A stretch of DNA of 64,000 nucleotides from assembly GCA_002919235.1 (NCBI GenBank), contig PKEX01000017.1:1-64000 (forward strand), written 5' to 3'. Shown piece after piece: positions 35,841-44,322 of this stretch (positions within the stretch are counted from its first letter, which is position 1; each line of letters begins with the position of its first letter). This DNA comes from Clostridia bacterium (GTDB lineage: Bacteria > Bacillota > Limnochordia > DTU080 > RSA5). The translations under genes and the position numbers were made by a program. Under the pieces are notes generated by a model, which saw nothing but the letters and a program-made list of their open reading frames with translations, made no database searches and was not told where the DNA came from.

Positions 35841-37250
35841 CTAGCGGCGTCCGGCCTTCTTTTTCCTGGGCGCCGGCCGGATGAGGCCCCAGCGGACCCG
35901 GATGTCCCGCGACTCGTGCCAGCGCTTGTTGGCCCGGACGGATTCGGGAATGATCGCCAGCTCCCGGGCGTACTTGGCGTAGTCGTCCAGGGCTTCAAGG
36001 TCCGCCCACAACAGCTCGAAGATCTCGCGGCCTCCCTCTTTCTCGGCCTGGTAGAACAGGCGGCAGGTCTCGGGCGACGAGTAGACGTTGCGGGTGAGCT
36101 TTTCGTAATTGTCGACCACCAGCTTGGTGAGGCAGAGGACGGCCGCCGCGTACTGCGGGCCCACGATCCAGCTGGCGGGCGTCCGGTATTCGAACCCGCC
36201 GTAGCTCTCCCAGCGAAACTCTCCCAGCCAGCCGTATTTCTTGCGGCGCTTTTTCGCCTTCACCGGATTTTCCAGCATCATGACCGGGAAGGCCACGTAG
36301 TTGTCGAGCGCCCGCAGAAGCTCCGTGGTCAGCTCCACGCCGCTCAGGTGGATGTGCCCGCCGATGGGATACCCCGGCACCGGCAGGCTCCCCGCCTCCC
36401 AGCGCACGCCCTTCTTTGGTGTGCGGGCTTGGGCCCGAAGCAGCAGCCGCCGGATCCGCTCCACCAGTTCCAGCGGGTCTTTGGTGGGCCTCGGGCGCAG
36501 TTCGACGATGGGATGCGCTCCCCGCCGGCGCCTTGACCCCTGCTGGTCGTAGCCGACGCTGCCGTACCGGCTGAAGTAGCGGGAGGCGTAGAGGATCCCG
36601 CCGGTTTTCTTTCGCATGATGAACTCCAGGTCGGCGCCGAGCGTCACGTCGGACCGCTGGTACCAGCGTTTTTGCCGGCGCTTCACGTACGCCACGATGG
36701 CCTTGGCGTAAAGAGGCCCCGTGGTCTTGGTCAACGCCGGACTGGGGTCGACGTCGATGGGGACGAACTTTTTCTTCGAAAGCTTGCCCACGTCGACGCA
36801 GGCGAAGTGAAGCCCCAGCACGTACGCGGCCCGCACCGCCATCTCCCGGGCCCTCTGCAGCTGCTTGGTGGTGAGGGCCGTCACCCGGCGGTACTTGCCC
36901 CGGGACTTGCGGAAGAACGCCACCGTCCTCAGGTCGAAGACGTGGATGCGGTAGCGGGCCCGCACCCGGGGGATGCGGGAGTGCGCCGGCTTGTAGTAGC
37001 GGGTGCTGATGCCGTGCGCCTTGAAGGTGTCCACGACGTAGGCCGGGTCCTTGATCCGCTCCAAAGCCTCCACCGGGTTGAGCACCAGGTGGCGGCCGTC
37101 GTCGGCGCCGTCCGAGTTGCCCCATCGTATGACGGCGTCCCATGAATTGGGAATGTACTGGGTGTCGAAGATGGGTTCGGCGACCGCTTCCTTTGAGAAC
37201 TTCAAGCGTCGTACGTCGCTGGCCGCGCGGTACATCGTCAAGAGCTTCAC
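35841..37250 (-). CDS. Putative amidoligase (COOH-NH2 ligase type 2) fused to reduced ATP-grasp-like region (cluster gene 8)
   Basis: The 469-residue protein has two parts. Residues 1-195 resemble a shortened ATP-grasp fold: RIHVFDLRTVAFFR, then AAYVLGLHFACVDVG and VPIDVDPSP, as at the end of RimK-type domains, with the usual ATP-binding Lys region missing. Residues 200-460 match putative amidoligases of the glutamate-cysteine ligase fold: TLGADLEFIM, GGHIHLSG, YGWLGEFRWESYGGFEYRTP. Such enzymes form amide bonds between a carboxylate and an amine. The substrate is unknown. The start is GTG at 37250 or ATG at 37235. A second copy lies two genes upstream. Confidence 0.8.
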   Translation of the reverse strand: MKLLTMYRAASDVRRLKFSKEAVAEPIFDTQYIPNSWDAVIRWGNSDGADDGRHLVLNPVEALERIKDPAYVVDTFKAHGISTRYYKPAHSRIPRVRARYRIHVFDLRTVAFFRKSRGKYRRVTALTTKQLQRAREMAVRAAYVLGLHFACVDVGKLSKKKFVPIDVDPSPALTKTTGPLYAKAIVAYVKRRQKRWYQRSDVTLGADLEFIMRKKTGGILYASRYFSRYGSVGYDQQGSRRRRGAHPIVELRPRPTKDPLELVERIRRLLLRAQARTPKKGVRWEAGSLPVPGYPIGGHIHLSGVELTTELLRALDNYVAFPVMMLENPVKAKKRRKKYGWLGEFRWESYGGFEYRTPASWIVGPQYAAAVLCLTKLVVDNYEKLTRNVYSSPETCRLFYQAEKEGGREIFELLWADLEALDDYAKYARELAIIPESVRANKRWHESRDIRVRWGLIRPAPRKKKAGRR

Positions 37251-37312
37251 GCCGGACCCCCCGCCTCGCGCAGTTCGTCGAAAAGCTCAGTGGGGAACGA
37301 GGTGCTCCGACG

Positions 37313-37468
37313 CTACTTGCCGGTGGTCAGGATGAGCACGATGATGAGTCCCGCGAGGATGATGACATCGAAGGGATTAGGTGTGACGAGCACCTTGAGG
37401 AGCAGGACGGAGATCAGGGTGACGATGACGACGAATACAGCGTCGGAAAAGCCTCGAAAACGTCTCAC
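37313..37468 (-). CDS. 51-residue two-helix membrane peptide (cluster gene 7)
   Basis: A short frame in the gap between two cluster genes encodes 51 residues starting MRRFRGFSDAVFVV, with a GTG start 8 bases after GGAGGG (complement of 37478-37483). It has two hydrophobic stretches, AVFVVIVTLISVLLLKVLV and FDVIILAGLIIVLILTT, joined by a short TPNP turn, and a positive N-terminus. This suggests a small hairpin membrane protein with both ends inside. I do not recognise a family. It might anchor the ligases to the membrane. A weak promoter candidate, TACTAT (complement of 37497-37502), lies just upstream. Confidence 0.65.
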   Translation of the reverse strand: MRRFRGFSDAVFVVIVTLISVLLLKVLVTPNPFDVIILAGLIIVLILTTGK

Positions 37469-37551
37469 GGCGGCCACCCTCCCTCGTAGCTACGGTATAG
37501 TACACACCATCCCCCGGCGGAGGAATAGGAACGGGCTCCCATCCACGGGCG

Positions 37552-38712
37552 TCAGCGCCCCGCCGCGGCCTCAAGGGGGACGGGGGCGCGGGAGCTTTCG
37601 CCGGAGGGAGCGGGAGGGTGAAGCGCGAGGCCGCCTTGCGCCAGGAACCGGGCGAACTCCACCACCCGGATGCGGGAACGGCGCCAGGCTTTCCGGAGGC
37701 GAGCCCGGGCGAAGAGCGCGCGGCCGGGCTGCCGGTTCACCTCGAGAATCCAGGCGCGCCCTTCCGGGCCGAGGCCGATGTCGACGCCCAGCTCTCCCAG
37801 GGACGGATGGGCGCGGCTCAGCGCTTCTGCGGCCAGGAGCGCCACCTCCGCCACCTGCCGGCGGATGCGGGCTAGGGAGCCCTTGATCCGGGCGGCCCGC
37901 ACCAGGCGGGAGAGCCCCATGGCCCGGCCCCCGGCGTGCAGGTTGGAGACCAGCCGGCCTCGCCTTCCGGCCCGCACCCCCACGGCGCTCACCTGCCACT
38001 GCCCTCGGGAGTCCCTTTGCACGATGACCCGGACGTCCACGGTGCCGCCGGCCAGTCTCACGAGGTCGAGGCCCTGCTGCACGAGGAAGGCGTCGCCGGC
38101 GCGGCCCCGGCGGCACGCCGCCACCACCGCCTCGGCGCTGGGAAGCGTCTGGGACCGGCGGGGCGCCGAGGCCCGCGTCCAGTGCCAGCCCCGCTTCAGC
38201 TTCCGGCAGACGCTGATTCCCTTGCCCTGGCGGCCGCGGGCGGGTTTGACGTAGACGTACCGGTGCCGGGCGGCCAGCGCCAGCAGGTTCTCGGCCGTGA
38301 GGGGCAGCGTCTCGGGAAGGTGGGGCGCCAGCGCCTCGGTGCCGTGCAAGGTGCGGTACACGTCCAGCTTGTCGCCGAAATCCGGGTTGAAGCAAGGGAT
38401 GCCGTGCTCCTCGAACCGCTTCAGCTCTTCCGCGAAGCGGCGGCGGCCCAGCGGGCCTAGCCCCCACACCCGGTCGTAGACCACGTCGGGCAAGGGATGC
38501 CACCGCCGCCGCCAGCCGCCGGGCACGGGGGACCAGCCCCGCACCCGCTGCCGGGGCCAGTCGACGTCGCCCGGGCCGAAGACGTAGGCGTTCATCCCCT
38601 TCCTGCGGGCGATCGCGACGAGCCCCCTGAGGTACGAAGTCTGTTCGCCGAACCGCCGGCGGCGAAAGGTGCGGGCCGCGATGCCCAGCGTCGGGCGCGC
38701 GCTCTTGGCCAC
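37552..38712 (-). CDS. YheC/YheD-family ATP-grasp protein (cluster gene 6)
   Basis: The 386-residue protein lacks the N-terminal beta region of cluster genes 9 and 10 and starts directly with TLGIAARTFRRRRFGEQT. YheC/YheD signatures follow: AYVFGPGDVDWPRQ, PLPDVVYDRVWG, CFNPDFGDKLDVYRTL. The ATP-grasp part has VYVKPARGRQGKGISV, AFLVQQGLDLV, VDVRVIVQRD, GELGVDIGLG and ILEVNRQPG. Catalytic residues appear complete. The last 25 residues form a Pro/Ala-rich tail. It is 31 bases downstream of an amidoligase gene, repeating the amidoligase-YheC/YheD pairing seen at cluster genes 8 and 9. Confidence 0.85.
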   Translation of the reverse strand: MAKSARPTLGIAARTFRRRRFGEQTSYLRGLVAIARRKGMNAYVFGPGDVDWPRQRVRGWSPVPGGWRRRWHPLPDVVYDRVWGLGPLGRRRFAEELKRFEEHGIPCFNPDFGDKLDVYRTLHGTEALAPHLPETLPLTAENLLALAARHRYVYVKPARGRQGKGISVCRKLKRGWHWTRASAPRRSQTLPSAEAVVAACRRGRAGDAFLVQQGLDLVRLAGGTVDVRVIVQRDSRGQWQVSAVGVRAGRRGRLVSNLHAGGRAMGLSRLVRAARIKGSLARIRRQVAEVALLAAEALSRAHPSLGELGVDIGLGPEGRAWILEVNRQPGRALFARARLRKAWRRSRIRVVEFARFLAQGGLALHPPAPSGESSRAPVPLEAAAGR

Positions 38713-38743
38713 GCGGGTCCACCTCCTCAGCCAATGCCCGGGT

Positions 38744-40141
38744 TTACTTCCACCACGCGGACTTGAAGTCGTCGTCGTCGTTCCACTCCTGCTCGCCGGT
38801 GACCATCCGCTTCACGTACGAGAGCTCGTAGGCGTAGGCTTCCGCGGTGGGCGTGGCCAGCAGGCGCCGCCACCGCTGGTGGAACGCCAGGCGGAAGCGG
38901 GTCTTCTTGCCGAGGTAGAACTCCCGTACGGCGCGAGCCGGGCGCAGCGGGGCGGGATCGAGGCGCGGCCACTCGGAGGCCACGGTCTTGACGAGGCACA
39001 AGGCGGCCCGGGTGGCCGCCGGGCTCACCAGCCAGCTGGGAAGGGTCCGGTATTCGAAGCCGCCGTGCTCCTTCCGCCGGAATTCGCCGAGCCGCCCGTA
39101 GCGGCGGCGGCGCAGCTTGGCCCGGGTGCGCTTCTCCAGCAGCATGAAGGGGATCGCGACGTAGGTATCGAGGGCGAGGAGCAGGGGAGTGGTGAGCGGG
39201 ACCCCGCTCAGGTGGACGTGGCCCCCGGTGGGGACCCGCGAGAGAGGAAAGCTCCCCGCCATCCAGCGGGTGCGGGCCGCGGGCAGCGCCTCTCTGGCTC
39301 TCAGGAGCGCCTGGGCCACCCGTTCGGCCAGCACCAGCGGCGACGGGCTCGGCGCCGGCCGCAGCTCGGCCAAAGGATAGACAGTCCCTCGCCTCTCCCA
39401 GCTCTGCCGGTCGTGGCCCACCTCACCCCGGAAGGGGAGGTAGCGGGAGGCGTAGAGAATCCGCCCGTCCTGGGTGGCCAGGGAAAACTCGGGATCTGCC
39501 CCCAGCACCAGCTCCCCGGTAGGTCGTGGGCCGCCCAAGGAGAGGGCGGCCAGGCGGGCGATGGCCTCCCCGTACGCGAGGCCCAGCTCCTCGTCGACCT
39601 CGGGATGGGGATCGACCCGCTCTACGTGCCAGGAGCCCGACGGGTGTACGTTCACGTGGACGCAGCCGAAGTGAAGGCCCAGCACGTAGACGCTGCGGCA
39701 CGCCGCCTCCAGCACCCTCTGGTACCGCCAGCGGGACAGGCGGCCGGCCACCCGGCCGCCGCAGTCGTCCTCGACCTTGAGCACGGCCAAGTCCGCGACG
39801 TGGACGCGCATGGAGGCGAACTCGGATGCGACAAACCGCTGCACCGGCCGGGCGATCCCCGGCGGCGCCAGATCCCAGGAGACGGGGATGCCGTGCCACG
39901 CGAGGTGAAGGGCCGCTTCGGCGGGGGAGAGACTGCGCAGGACGGCCTCAGGCGGGTTGATCTCCAGTGGCGCTCTCGGGGCCGGGGCTCCGGGCTCCCC
40001 CCACGAGACCGCCAAATCCCAGGCACCCCGGGCGGCGCGGCTTTTGCAGTCGACCGCGTACCCGTACTTCTCGAGCTGGGACATGACGGCGTCAAGCCCT
40101 TTGGACCAGCGGGTTCCCGGCGTCAGGACCAGCGCTTTCAC
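38744..40141 (-). CDS. Putative amidoligase fused to reduced ATP-grasp-like region (cluster gene 5)
   Basis: The 465-residue protein is a paralogue of cluster gene 8. The N-terminal 200 residues end in YVLGLHFGCVHVNVHPSG and HVERVDPHPE, like a shortened ATP-grasp domain. The C-terminal region has VLGADPEFSLATQDG, GGHVHLSG and YGRLGEFRRKEHGGFEYRTLP, typical of the COOH-NH2 ligase type 2 family. The two copies differ widely outside these motifs, so they probably act on different substrates or sites. I prefer the GTG at 40141 behind GAGGG; the coding start overlaps the end of the RimK-type gene by 50 bases, suggesting coupled translation. Confidence 0.8.
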   Translation of the reverse strand: MKALVLTPGTRWSKGLDAVMSQLEKYGYAVDCKSRAARGAWDLAVSWGEPGAPAPRAPLEINPPEAVLRSLSPAEAALHLAWHGIPVSWDLAPPGIARPVQRFVASEFASMRVHVADLAVLKVEDDCGGRVAGRLSRWRYQRVLEAACRSVYVLGLHFGCVHVNVHPSGSWHVERVDPHPEVDEELGLAYGEAIARLAALSLGGPRPTGELVLGADPEFSLATQDGRILYASRYLPFRGEVGHDRQSWERRGTVYPLAELRPAPSPSPLVLAERVAQALLRAREALPAARTRWMAGSFPLSRVPTGGHVHLSGVPLTTPLLLALDTYVAIPFMLLEKRTRAKLRRRRYGRLGEFRRKEHGGFEYRTLPSWLVSPAATRAALCLVKTVASEWPRLDPAPLRPARAVREFYLGKKTRFRLAFHQRWRRLLATPTAEAYAYELSYVKRMVTGEQEWNDDDDFKSAWWK

Positions 40142-41012
40142 GGAAGCCACCCTCTTTCGTCACACGGGCTAGAGCCGCTCGGATCAGGTGTGACGCCACG
40201 TCCACTCCCGTCGCCAGGGCAAAGCCCCGAAAGCCCGGGCACACGTTGACTTCCAAGACCACCAGCCCGCCGGAGACCCGCACGAGATCGACTCCGGCGA
40301 AGTCCGCCCCCACGGCGGCGGCGGCGCGGACTGCGATCCGTTCGGCCTCGGCGTCCAAAGGGGCGGGGACCGCTTCGCCGCCCAGCGCCAGGTTGGCTCG
40401 CCACTCGTCCCGGCGGGGGCGCTTGCGCACCGCTCCCAGCGAAAGCCCGTCGAGCACCAGCACCCGCAGCTCCTCCTGGATCCCGCGGCAGTAGGCTTGC
40501 AGGTACAGCGGTTCGGCGCCGGCGGCGGCCAGCCGCAGCAGCTCCTGCCGGCGGGCCACCCGCTGGACCCCGTCGCCGCCCGCGCCTTGGGGGGGTTTCG
40601 CCACCAGAGGATAGGGGAGCTTGCGCGAGAGCCGCACGGCGGCAGCGGGCGCCACGAGCCAGGTGGGAGGGTGAGGCACTCCCGCCCGGGCCAGCGCCCG
40701 GCTCATCAAACGCTTGTCGCGGCCCGTGCGGAAGGCCGGGGCACCGTTGATCACGGGCAGCCGCCCGGCGATGCACTCCAACAGGCGTACGCCGTCGTCG
40801 AGACAGCCGGCGTCGACGCGGCCGATGGCGATATCGAGAGAAAGGGGGGCGCCGTCCGGGTCCAGGAGGCATCCCTGGACCAGGTCGACGCTGGCTCTTT
40901 TCGGATCGACCCGCACCAGCTCGGCGCCGAGGGCGCGAGCCGCCCGGTGCAGCGCCTTCATCTCCCAGGTGTGCCCGGCGTCGCGGGTCACCACGCCGAT
41001 CCGGGGTTTCAT
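40092..41012 (-). CDS. RimK-type ATP-grasp ligase (cluster gene 4)
   Basis: The 306-residue protein resembles RimK/LysX, ATP-dependent enzymes that add amino acids to carboxyl ends. It has INGAPAFRTGRDKRLMSRAL, PYPLVAKPPQGAGGDGVQRV, LYLQAYCRGIQEELRVLVLD, VRKRPRRDEWRANLALGG, FAGVDLVRVSGGLVVLEVN and CPGFRGFALATG. All nucleotide and Mg residues expected from the family seem present. RimK enzymes add glutamate and LysX relatives add amino acids to carrier proteins; which applies here is unknown. The ATG overlaps the stop of the upstream glycosyltransferase gene (ATGA). Confidence 0.85.
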   Translation of the reverse strand: MKPRIGVVTRDAGHTWEMKALHRAARALGAELVRVDPKRASVDLVQGCLLDPDGAPLSLDIAIGRVDAGCLDDGVRLLECIAGRLPVINGAPAFRTGRDKRLMSRALARAGVPHPPTWLVAPAAAVRLSRKLPYPLVAKPPQGAGGDGVQRVARRQELLRLAAAGAEPLYLQAYCRGIQEELRVLVLDGLSLGAVRKRPRRDEWRANLALGGEAVPAPLDAEAERIAVRAAAAVGADFAGVDLVRVSGGLVVLEVNVCPGFRGFALATGVDVASHLIRAALARVTKEGGFRESAGPDAGNPLVQRA

Positions 41013-42016
41013 CCGACCGCCGCCCTCTCCGCCAGCGCGTCCGCGTAGACGGACACCACCTCGCGCGCCATCCGTTTGAGGGAGAAGTGGCGGACGGCGT
41101 ACTCCCGGCTCCAGCGGGCCAAGGCCCGCCGGTGCCGCTCGTCCTGGACGAGCCGGACCAGATCCCGCCGGATGCTCTGGCGGTCGGGCGGATCGCCGTC
41201 GGAGGCGGGGAACCAGAGCGCGCCTCCCCGGCCGCGGGAGAGGGCGGCGGGGCTGACCACGCCCCCGTACGCCGAGCCCAGCAGCAGGCCGACGCAGCCG
41301 GAGGCCATCCCCTCCCGGATGGCCCGGCCGGCCCCGGCCACCACGTGGCTTTCGGCCAGGAGCGGGGCGACGTCCCAGAGCCATCCCGCCGCGACGCACC
41401 GGGGATGCGACGGGCGCTGGTTGGACGCCACCACCAAGCGGACCCGGGGGATCATGGCTACCGCCTCGATGAGTTCGTCGAGCCCGCGGCGCTTGGTCTC
41501 GTCCACCCTGCCCACGAAGGCCACCTGGAGCGTGCGCCCCTTTTTCCCCGGCCGGAACCGGTCCGTGTCCACCCCGTTGCCCACCAGGGCCAGCCGCTGG
41601 ACGCCTCCGGCGCAAAGCTCTTGATGCACCCGGGGACCGACGGCGATGACGCGATCGGCCTTCTTGACCAGCGGTTGGCGCAGCGTGCCGAGGCCGTGGG
41701 CCGTGAAAATGACGGGAGCGCCCGTCTCCGCCGCGACCTGTGCGGCCAGGGGCAGCAGGTCGGACGAGTGAACGTGGAGGATCTGGGGATCCAGCTGGAC
41801 GGCGGCCGCGAGGGCCTCCCCGGGGCGGGCGTGCCGGTGGCACGCGACGCCCTCTCGTTCCAGCGTCCGGCAGGCGTGGGTCCAGGCGGCCAAGTGGCAC
41901 GGACCGTGGGAAAGGAGCGCGACGGTGTGGCCCTGGCGGGCCAGCTCTCGCGCGAGCTCGACGGTGTGGGTGGTCTGGCCGCTGTAAAAGAGCCGGGCGA
42001 GCAGCACGACGCGCAC
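41009..42016 (-). CDS. Family 4 glycosyltransferase (cluster gene 3)
   Basis: The 335-residue GT-B protein probably transfers a sugar from a nucleotide-activated donor. Its N-terminal domain begins RVVLLARLFYSGQTTHTVEL, with HVHSSDLLPLAA and the ADRVIAVGPRVHQEL segment. The C-terminal domain has NGVDTDRFRPGKKGRTLQVA, FVGRVDETKRRGLDELI and the donor-binding REGMASGCVGLLLGSAYGG. The GTG at 42016 is 8 bases after AAAGGAG. It is the only glycosyltransferase in the cluster and is translationally coupled to the RimK-type ligase, so the product may carry sugar as well as amino acids. Donor and acceptor are unknown. Confidence 0.82.
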   Translation of the reverse strand: MRVVLLARLFYSGQTTHTVELARELARQGHTVALLSHGPCHLAAWTHACRTLEREGVACHRHARPGEALAAAVQLDPQILHVHSSDLLPLAAQVAAETGAPVIFTAHGLGTLRQPLVKKADRVIAVGPRVHQELCAGGVQRLALVGNGVDTDRFRPGKKGRTLQVAFVGRVDETKRRGLDELIEAVAMIPRVRLVVASNQRPSHPRCVAAGWLWDVAPLLAESHVVAGAGRAIREGMASGCVGLLLGSAYGGVVSPAALSRGRGGALWFPASDGDPPDRQSIRRDLVRLVQDERHRRALARWSREYAVRHFSLKRMAREVVSVYADALAERAAVG

Positions 42017-42065
42017 GGCGTCATCTCCTTTCGCACCGCCAGCGCAAGGTGAGAGTGATCCCATC

Positions 42066-43190
42066 CTATTGCGGCGAGACCAGGTCCGTTCCGGAGGGCT
42101 GCGGAAGGACGCCGGCGGCGGCTCTCGCCCGGGCGTACAAGAAGAGCCTTTCGGCGGCCAGACGGCGGATAGCAGGCTCATCGAAGGGAAACGGCTTGGC
42201 GTTCACCTCGAGAATGGCGGGAGTGCCGTCTTCCCGAACCGCCATGTCCAGCGAGAGTTCAAAAAAGCCGTCTCCAAACGCCTGCTCCACGGCCCGTGCC
42301 GCGTCGACGGCCGCGCGTTCCAGGACGTCCAGCCCGGGCAGGGCGCCGCCGGCCTCCTCCGCAAGGCGCCCGTAAGGGACGGCTTGGCCGCCCCGCACGG
42401 TGTGGGTCGTCACGCCGCCGGGAGCGGCGACACGGCCGGCCGCTCCGGTGAGGCGCCATGCCCCGCCCGGGTCCTTTTGCACCAGGGCGCGGATGTCGGC
42501 AGGCCGGCCGTGGACCCGCAGGGCGCCCACGGCTTCCTGGACCAGGACCGGCTCGTCCCGGTACAGATTTTGGAACAAGGCGTTGAGCTGGGAGCGGGAG
42601 ACCCGGGCGCGCACGAGGGGGGAAGAGAAGCCCCTGCGGGGGTTGTGGACGATCCGGTAGTGCCGGCCGGCTCGCTCCGCTCGCAAGATCCCACGGCCCA
42701 GGGACCCGTTCACCGGCTTGACGTACGCCGCGCCGAACTGGTCGACGGCGCGCGCGATGGCCCCAGCGCCCGCGGCGACGGCTGCCGCGGGAAGGAACCG
42801 GGACGCGGGGGAAGCGGCCAGGGCGGCCTGCACTTCCGCCTTGTTCAGGAACCGGGGGTTAAACAGCGGGACCCGGCGGGAAAGCCGCCAAAGAGCCCGG
42901 CGGCCGGGAACAGACGCCTCGACCCGCCGCCGGGAGATCCGGTTGTAGACGGCGTCGGGCAGCGGCAGCCGCTGTTTCGTCCATTTTCCCCGGCCGGCCC
43001 GGACCCATCCGTCCACCGCCGCCTTGCGCCAGTCGACCGCGGCGATGTGAAACAGTGCCACGCGAATGCCGAAACGTTCCGCGGCGCCGGCCAGATGGGC
43101 GTAGCCGTGTTCCGGCCAGCGGGAAGCGGGCGCCGTCAGCGGCCAGTCGACGGCGATTCCCAGCAGGAGGGCGGTCTTTGGGGAACCCAC
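42066..43190 (-). CDS. YheC/YheD-family ATP-grasp protein (cluster gene 2)
   Basis: The 374-residue protein has no N-terminal beta region. It shows LLLGIAVDWPLTAPASRWPE, PLPDAVYNRISRRRVE, LFNPRFLNKAEVQAAL, and the ATP-grasp motifs AYVKPVNGSLGRGILRAER, VLVQEAVGAL, ADIRALVQKD, FELSLDMAVRED and ILEVNAKPFPFDEPAIRRLA. Its end resembles that of cluster gene 10, which shares DEPxIRR. Active-site residues appear intact. It lies 22 bases downstream of gene 1 and 49 bases upstream of the glycosyltransferase start. Confidence 0.85.
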   Translation of the reverse strand: MGSPKTALLLGIAVDWPLTAPASRWPEHGYAHLAGAAERFGIRVALFHIAAVDWRKAAVDGWVRAGRGKWTKQRLPLPDAVYNRISRRRVEASVPGRRALWRLSRRVPLFNPRFLNKAEVQAALAASPASRFLPAAAVAAGAGAIARAVDQFGAAYVKPVNGSLGRGILRAERAGRHYRIVHNPRRGFSSPLVRARVSRSQLNALFQNLYRDEPVLVQEAVGALRVHGRPADIRALVQKDPGGAWRLTGAAGRVAAPGGVTTHTVRGGQAVPYGRLAEEAGGALPGLDVLERAAVDAARAVEQAFGDGFFELSLDMAVREDGTPAILEVNAKPFPFDEPAIRRLAAERLFLYARARAAAGVLPQPSGTDLVSPQ

Positions 43191-43212
43191 GGGCGTTCAC
43201 CTCTTCGCCAGG

Positions 43213-44322
43213 CTATGCGCCGCCCTGGACGCCGTGCCGGCCTCTTCCGGCCAGGAAGCGGGCGTAAGCCGCCGGACCCTGGTCCGCCTTGCGGGCCTCC
43301 TCTTTCATCCCGGCGCGGTGAAACGAGATGCGGCCGGTGCGGGAGTTCACTTCGATGAGCCAGCAGCGGTACTCTTTGTCGACGGCGACGTCGACGCCCA
43401 GCTCCCCTACGTGCTGCGAGGAGCGGGCCACGGCGTTCGCGGCGGCGAGGGCCAGCTCTTCGACGCGCGCCCGCACCCCCTCGATCACGTCCGGGCCGGC
43501 GCCGCTCTCTTCCAGGACGGTCTCGAGGGGCAGCGCCTTTCCCCCGGCGTGGATGTTGGTCACCTTCCTGCTGGGAGCGCCGAGGCGGGCGACCATCCCG
43601 GTGAGCGCCCACTCTCCGTCCTCCCTGCGCTGCACCAGCGCCCGCACGTCGAACACCCGCCGGCGGTAGGTGAGGACGGGAATGGCCTGCTGCACCAGCA
43701 TCGCACGGCCCCGGTAGGCGCAGCGGGCCGCCAGCGCCGCCACCGTGGCCACCCGGCCGCGGCGGGTGCGCCCGCCCGCGCTCTTGCAGTAGAGGTAGCC
43801 GCCGGGCACCTTCCGGGCCCAGGAGACGCCCTTTCCCTGCCCGCCGCTGGCCGGCTTGATGTACACTTCGCCGTAGCGGCGGAGCATCGCGTCCAAGCTG
43901 GCCCGGGTGAGGAGGCGGGTGTGGGGGAGGGCGGGCGCCAGCACCGGGTCTTTCATAAAGACCTTGTGCAGCCGCCACTTGGAGCCGATGCGGGTGTTGA
44001 ACCGGGGGATGCGGCGCCGGGCGAAGCGGGCCCTGGCCCGCACCACGGCCCGGAAGTCCGCGATCATCCGGGGCGAGACCCGGTCGTAGACGGCGTGAGG
44101 GAAGGGGTAGACCGCCGAGACCCAGCGCCGCCCCGTCCACGTCCAGCCCCTGATCCGCCGCTTCTTCCACGAGATCCCCGACGGCGAAAAGATGTAGACT
44201 TTGACCCCGATGTTCTTTCCTTCAGTGATGAGCCGGCGGAAGAAGGTCGTCTGCTCGTGATAGGGTCGGCTCGACGCCTTGCGCTTTCCCACCAGCACTC
44301 CCAGGTAGACGTCCTCGGCCAC
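43213..44322 (-). CDS. YheC/YheD-family ATP-grasp protein (cluster gene 1, first)
   Basis: The 369-residue protein opens the cluster. Signatures are YLGVLVGKRKASSRPYHEQT, VYIFSPSGISWKKRRIRGW, PFPHAVYDRVSPRM, FNTRIGSKWRLHKVF, then ATP-grasp motifs VYIKPASGGQGKGVSWARK, AMLVQQAIPVL, FDVRALVQRRED, GELGVDVAVDKEYRC and LIEVNSRTG. I prefer the GTG at 44322, shortly after GGGGGAGCGGAG. It is divergent from purB. On the minus strand upstream TAGGAT could be a -10 box but no convincing -35 or sporulation-type box is visible, so I do not call a promoter. Confidence 0.85.
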   Translation of the reverse strand: MAEDVYLGVLVGKRKASSRPYHEQTTFFRRLITEGKNIGVKVYIFSPSGISWKKRRIRGWTWTGRRWVSAVYPFPHAVYDRVSPRMIADFRAVVRARARFARRRIPRFNTRIGSKWRLHKVFMKDPVLAPALPHTRLLTRASLDAMLRRYGEVYIKPASGGQGKGVSWARKVPGGYLYCKSAGGRTRRGRVATVAALAARCAYRGRAMLVQQAIPVLTYRRRVFDVRALVQRREDGEWALTGMVARLGAPSRKVTNIHAGGKALPLETVLEESGAGPDVIEGVRARVEELALAAANAVARSSQHVGELGVDVAVDKEYRCWLIEVNSRTGRISFHRAGMKEEARKADQGPAAYARFLAGRGRHGVQGGA

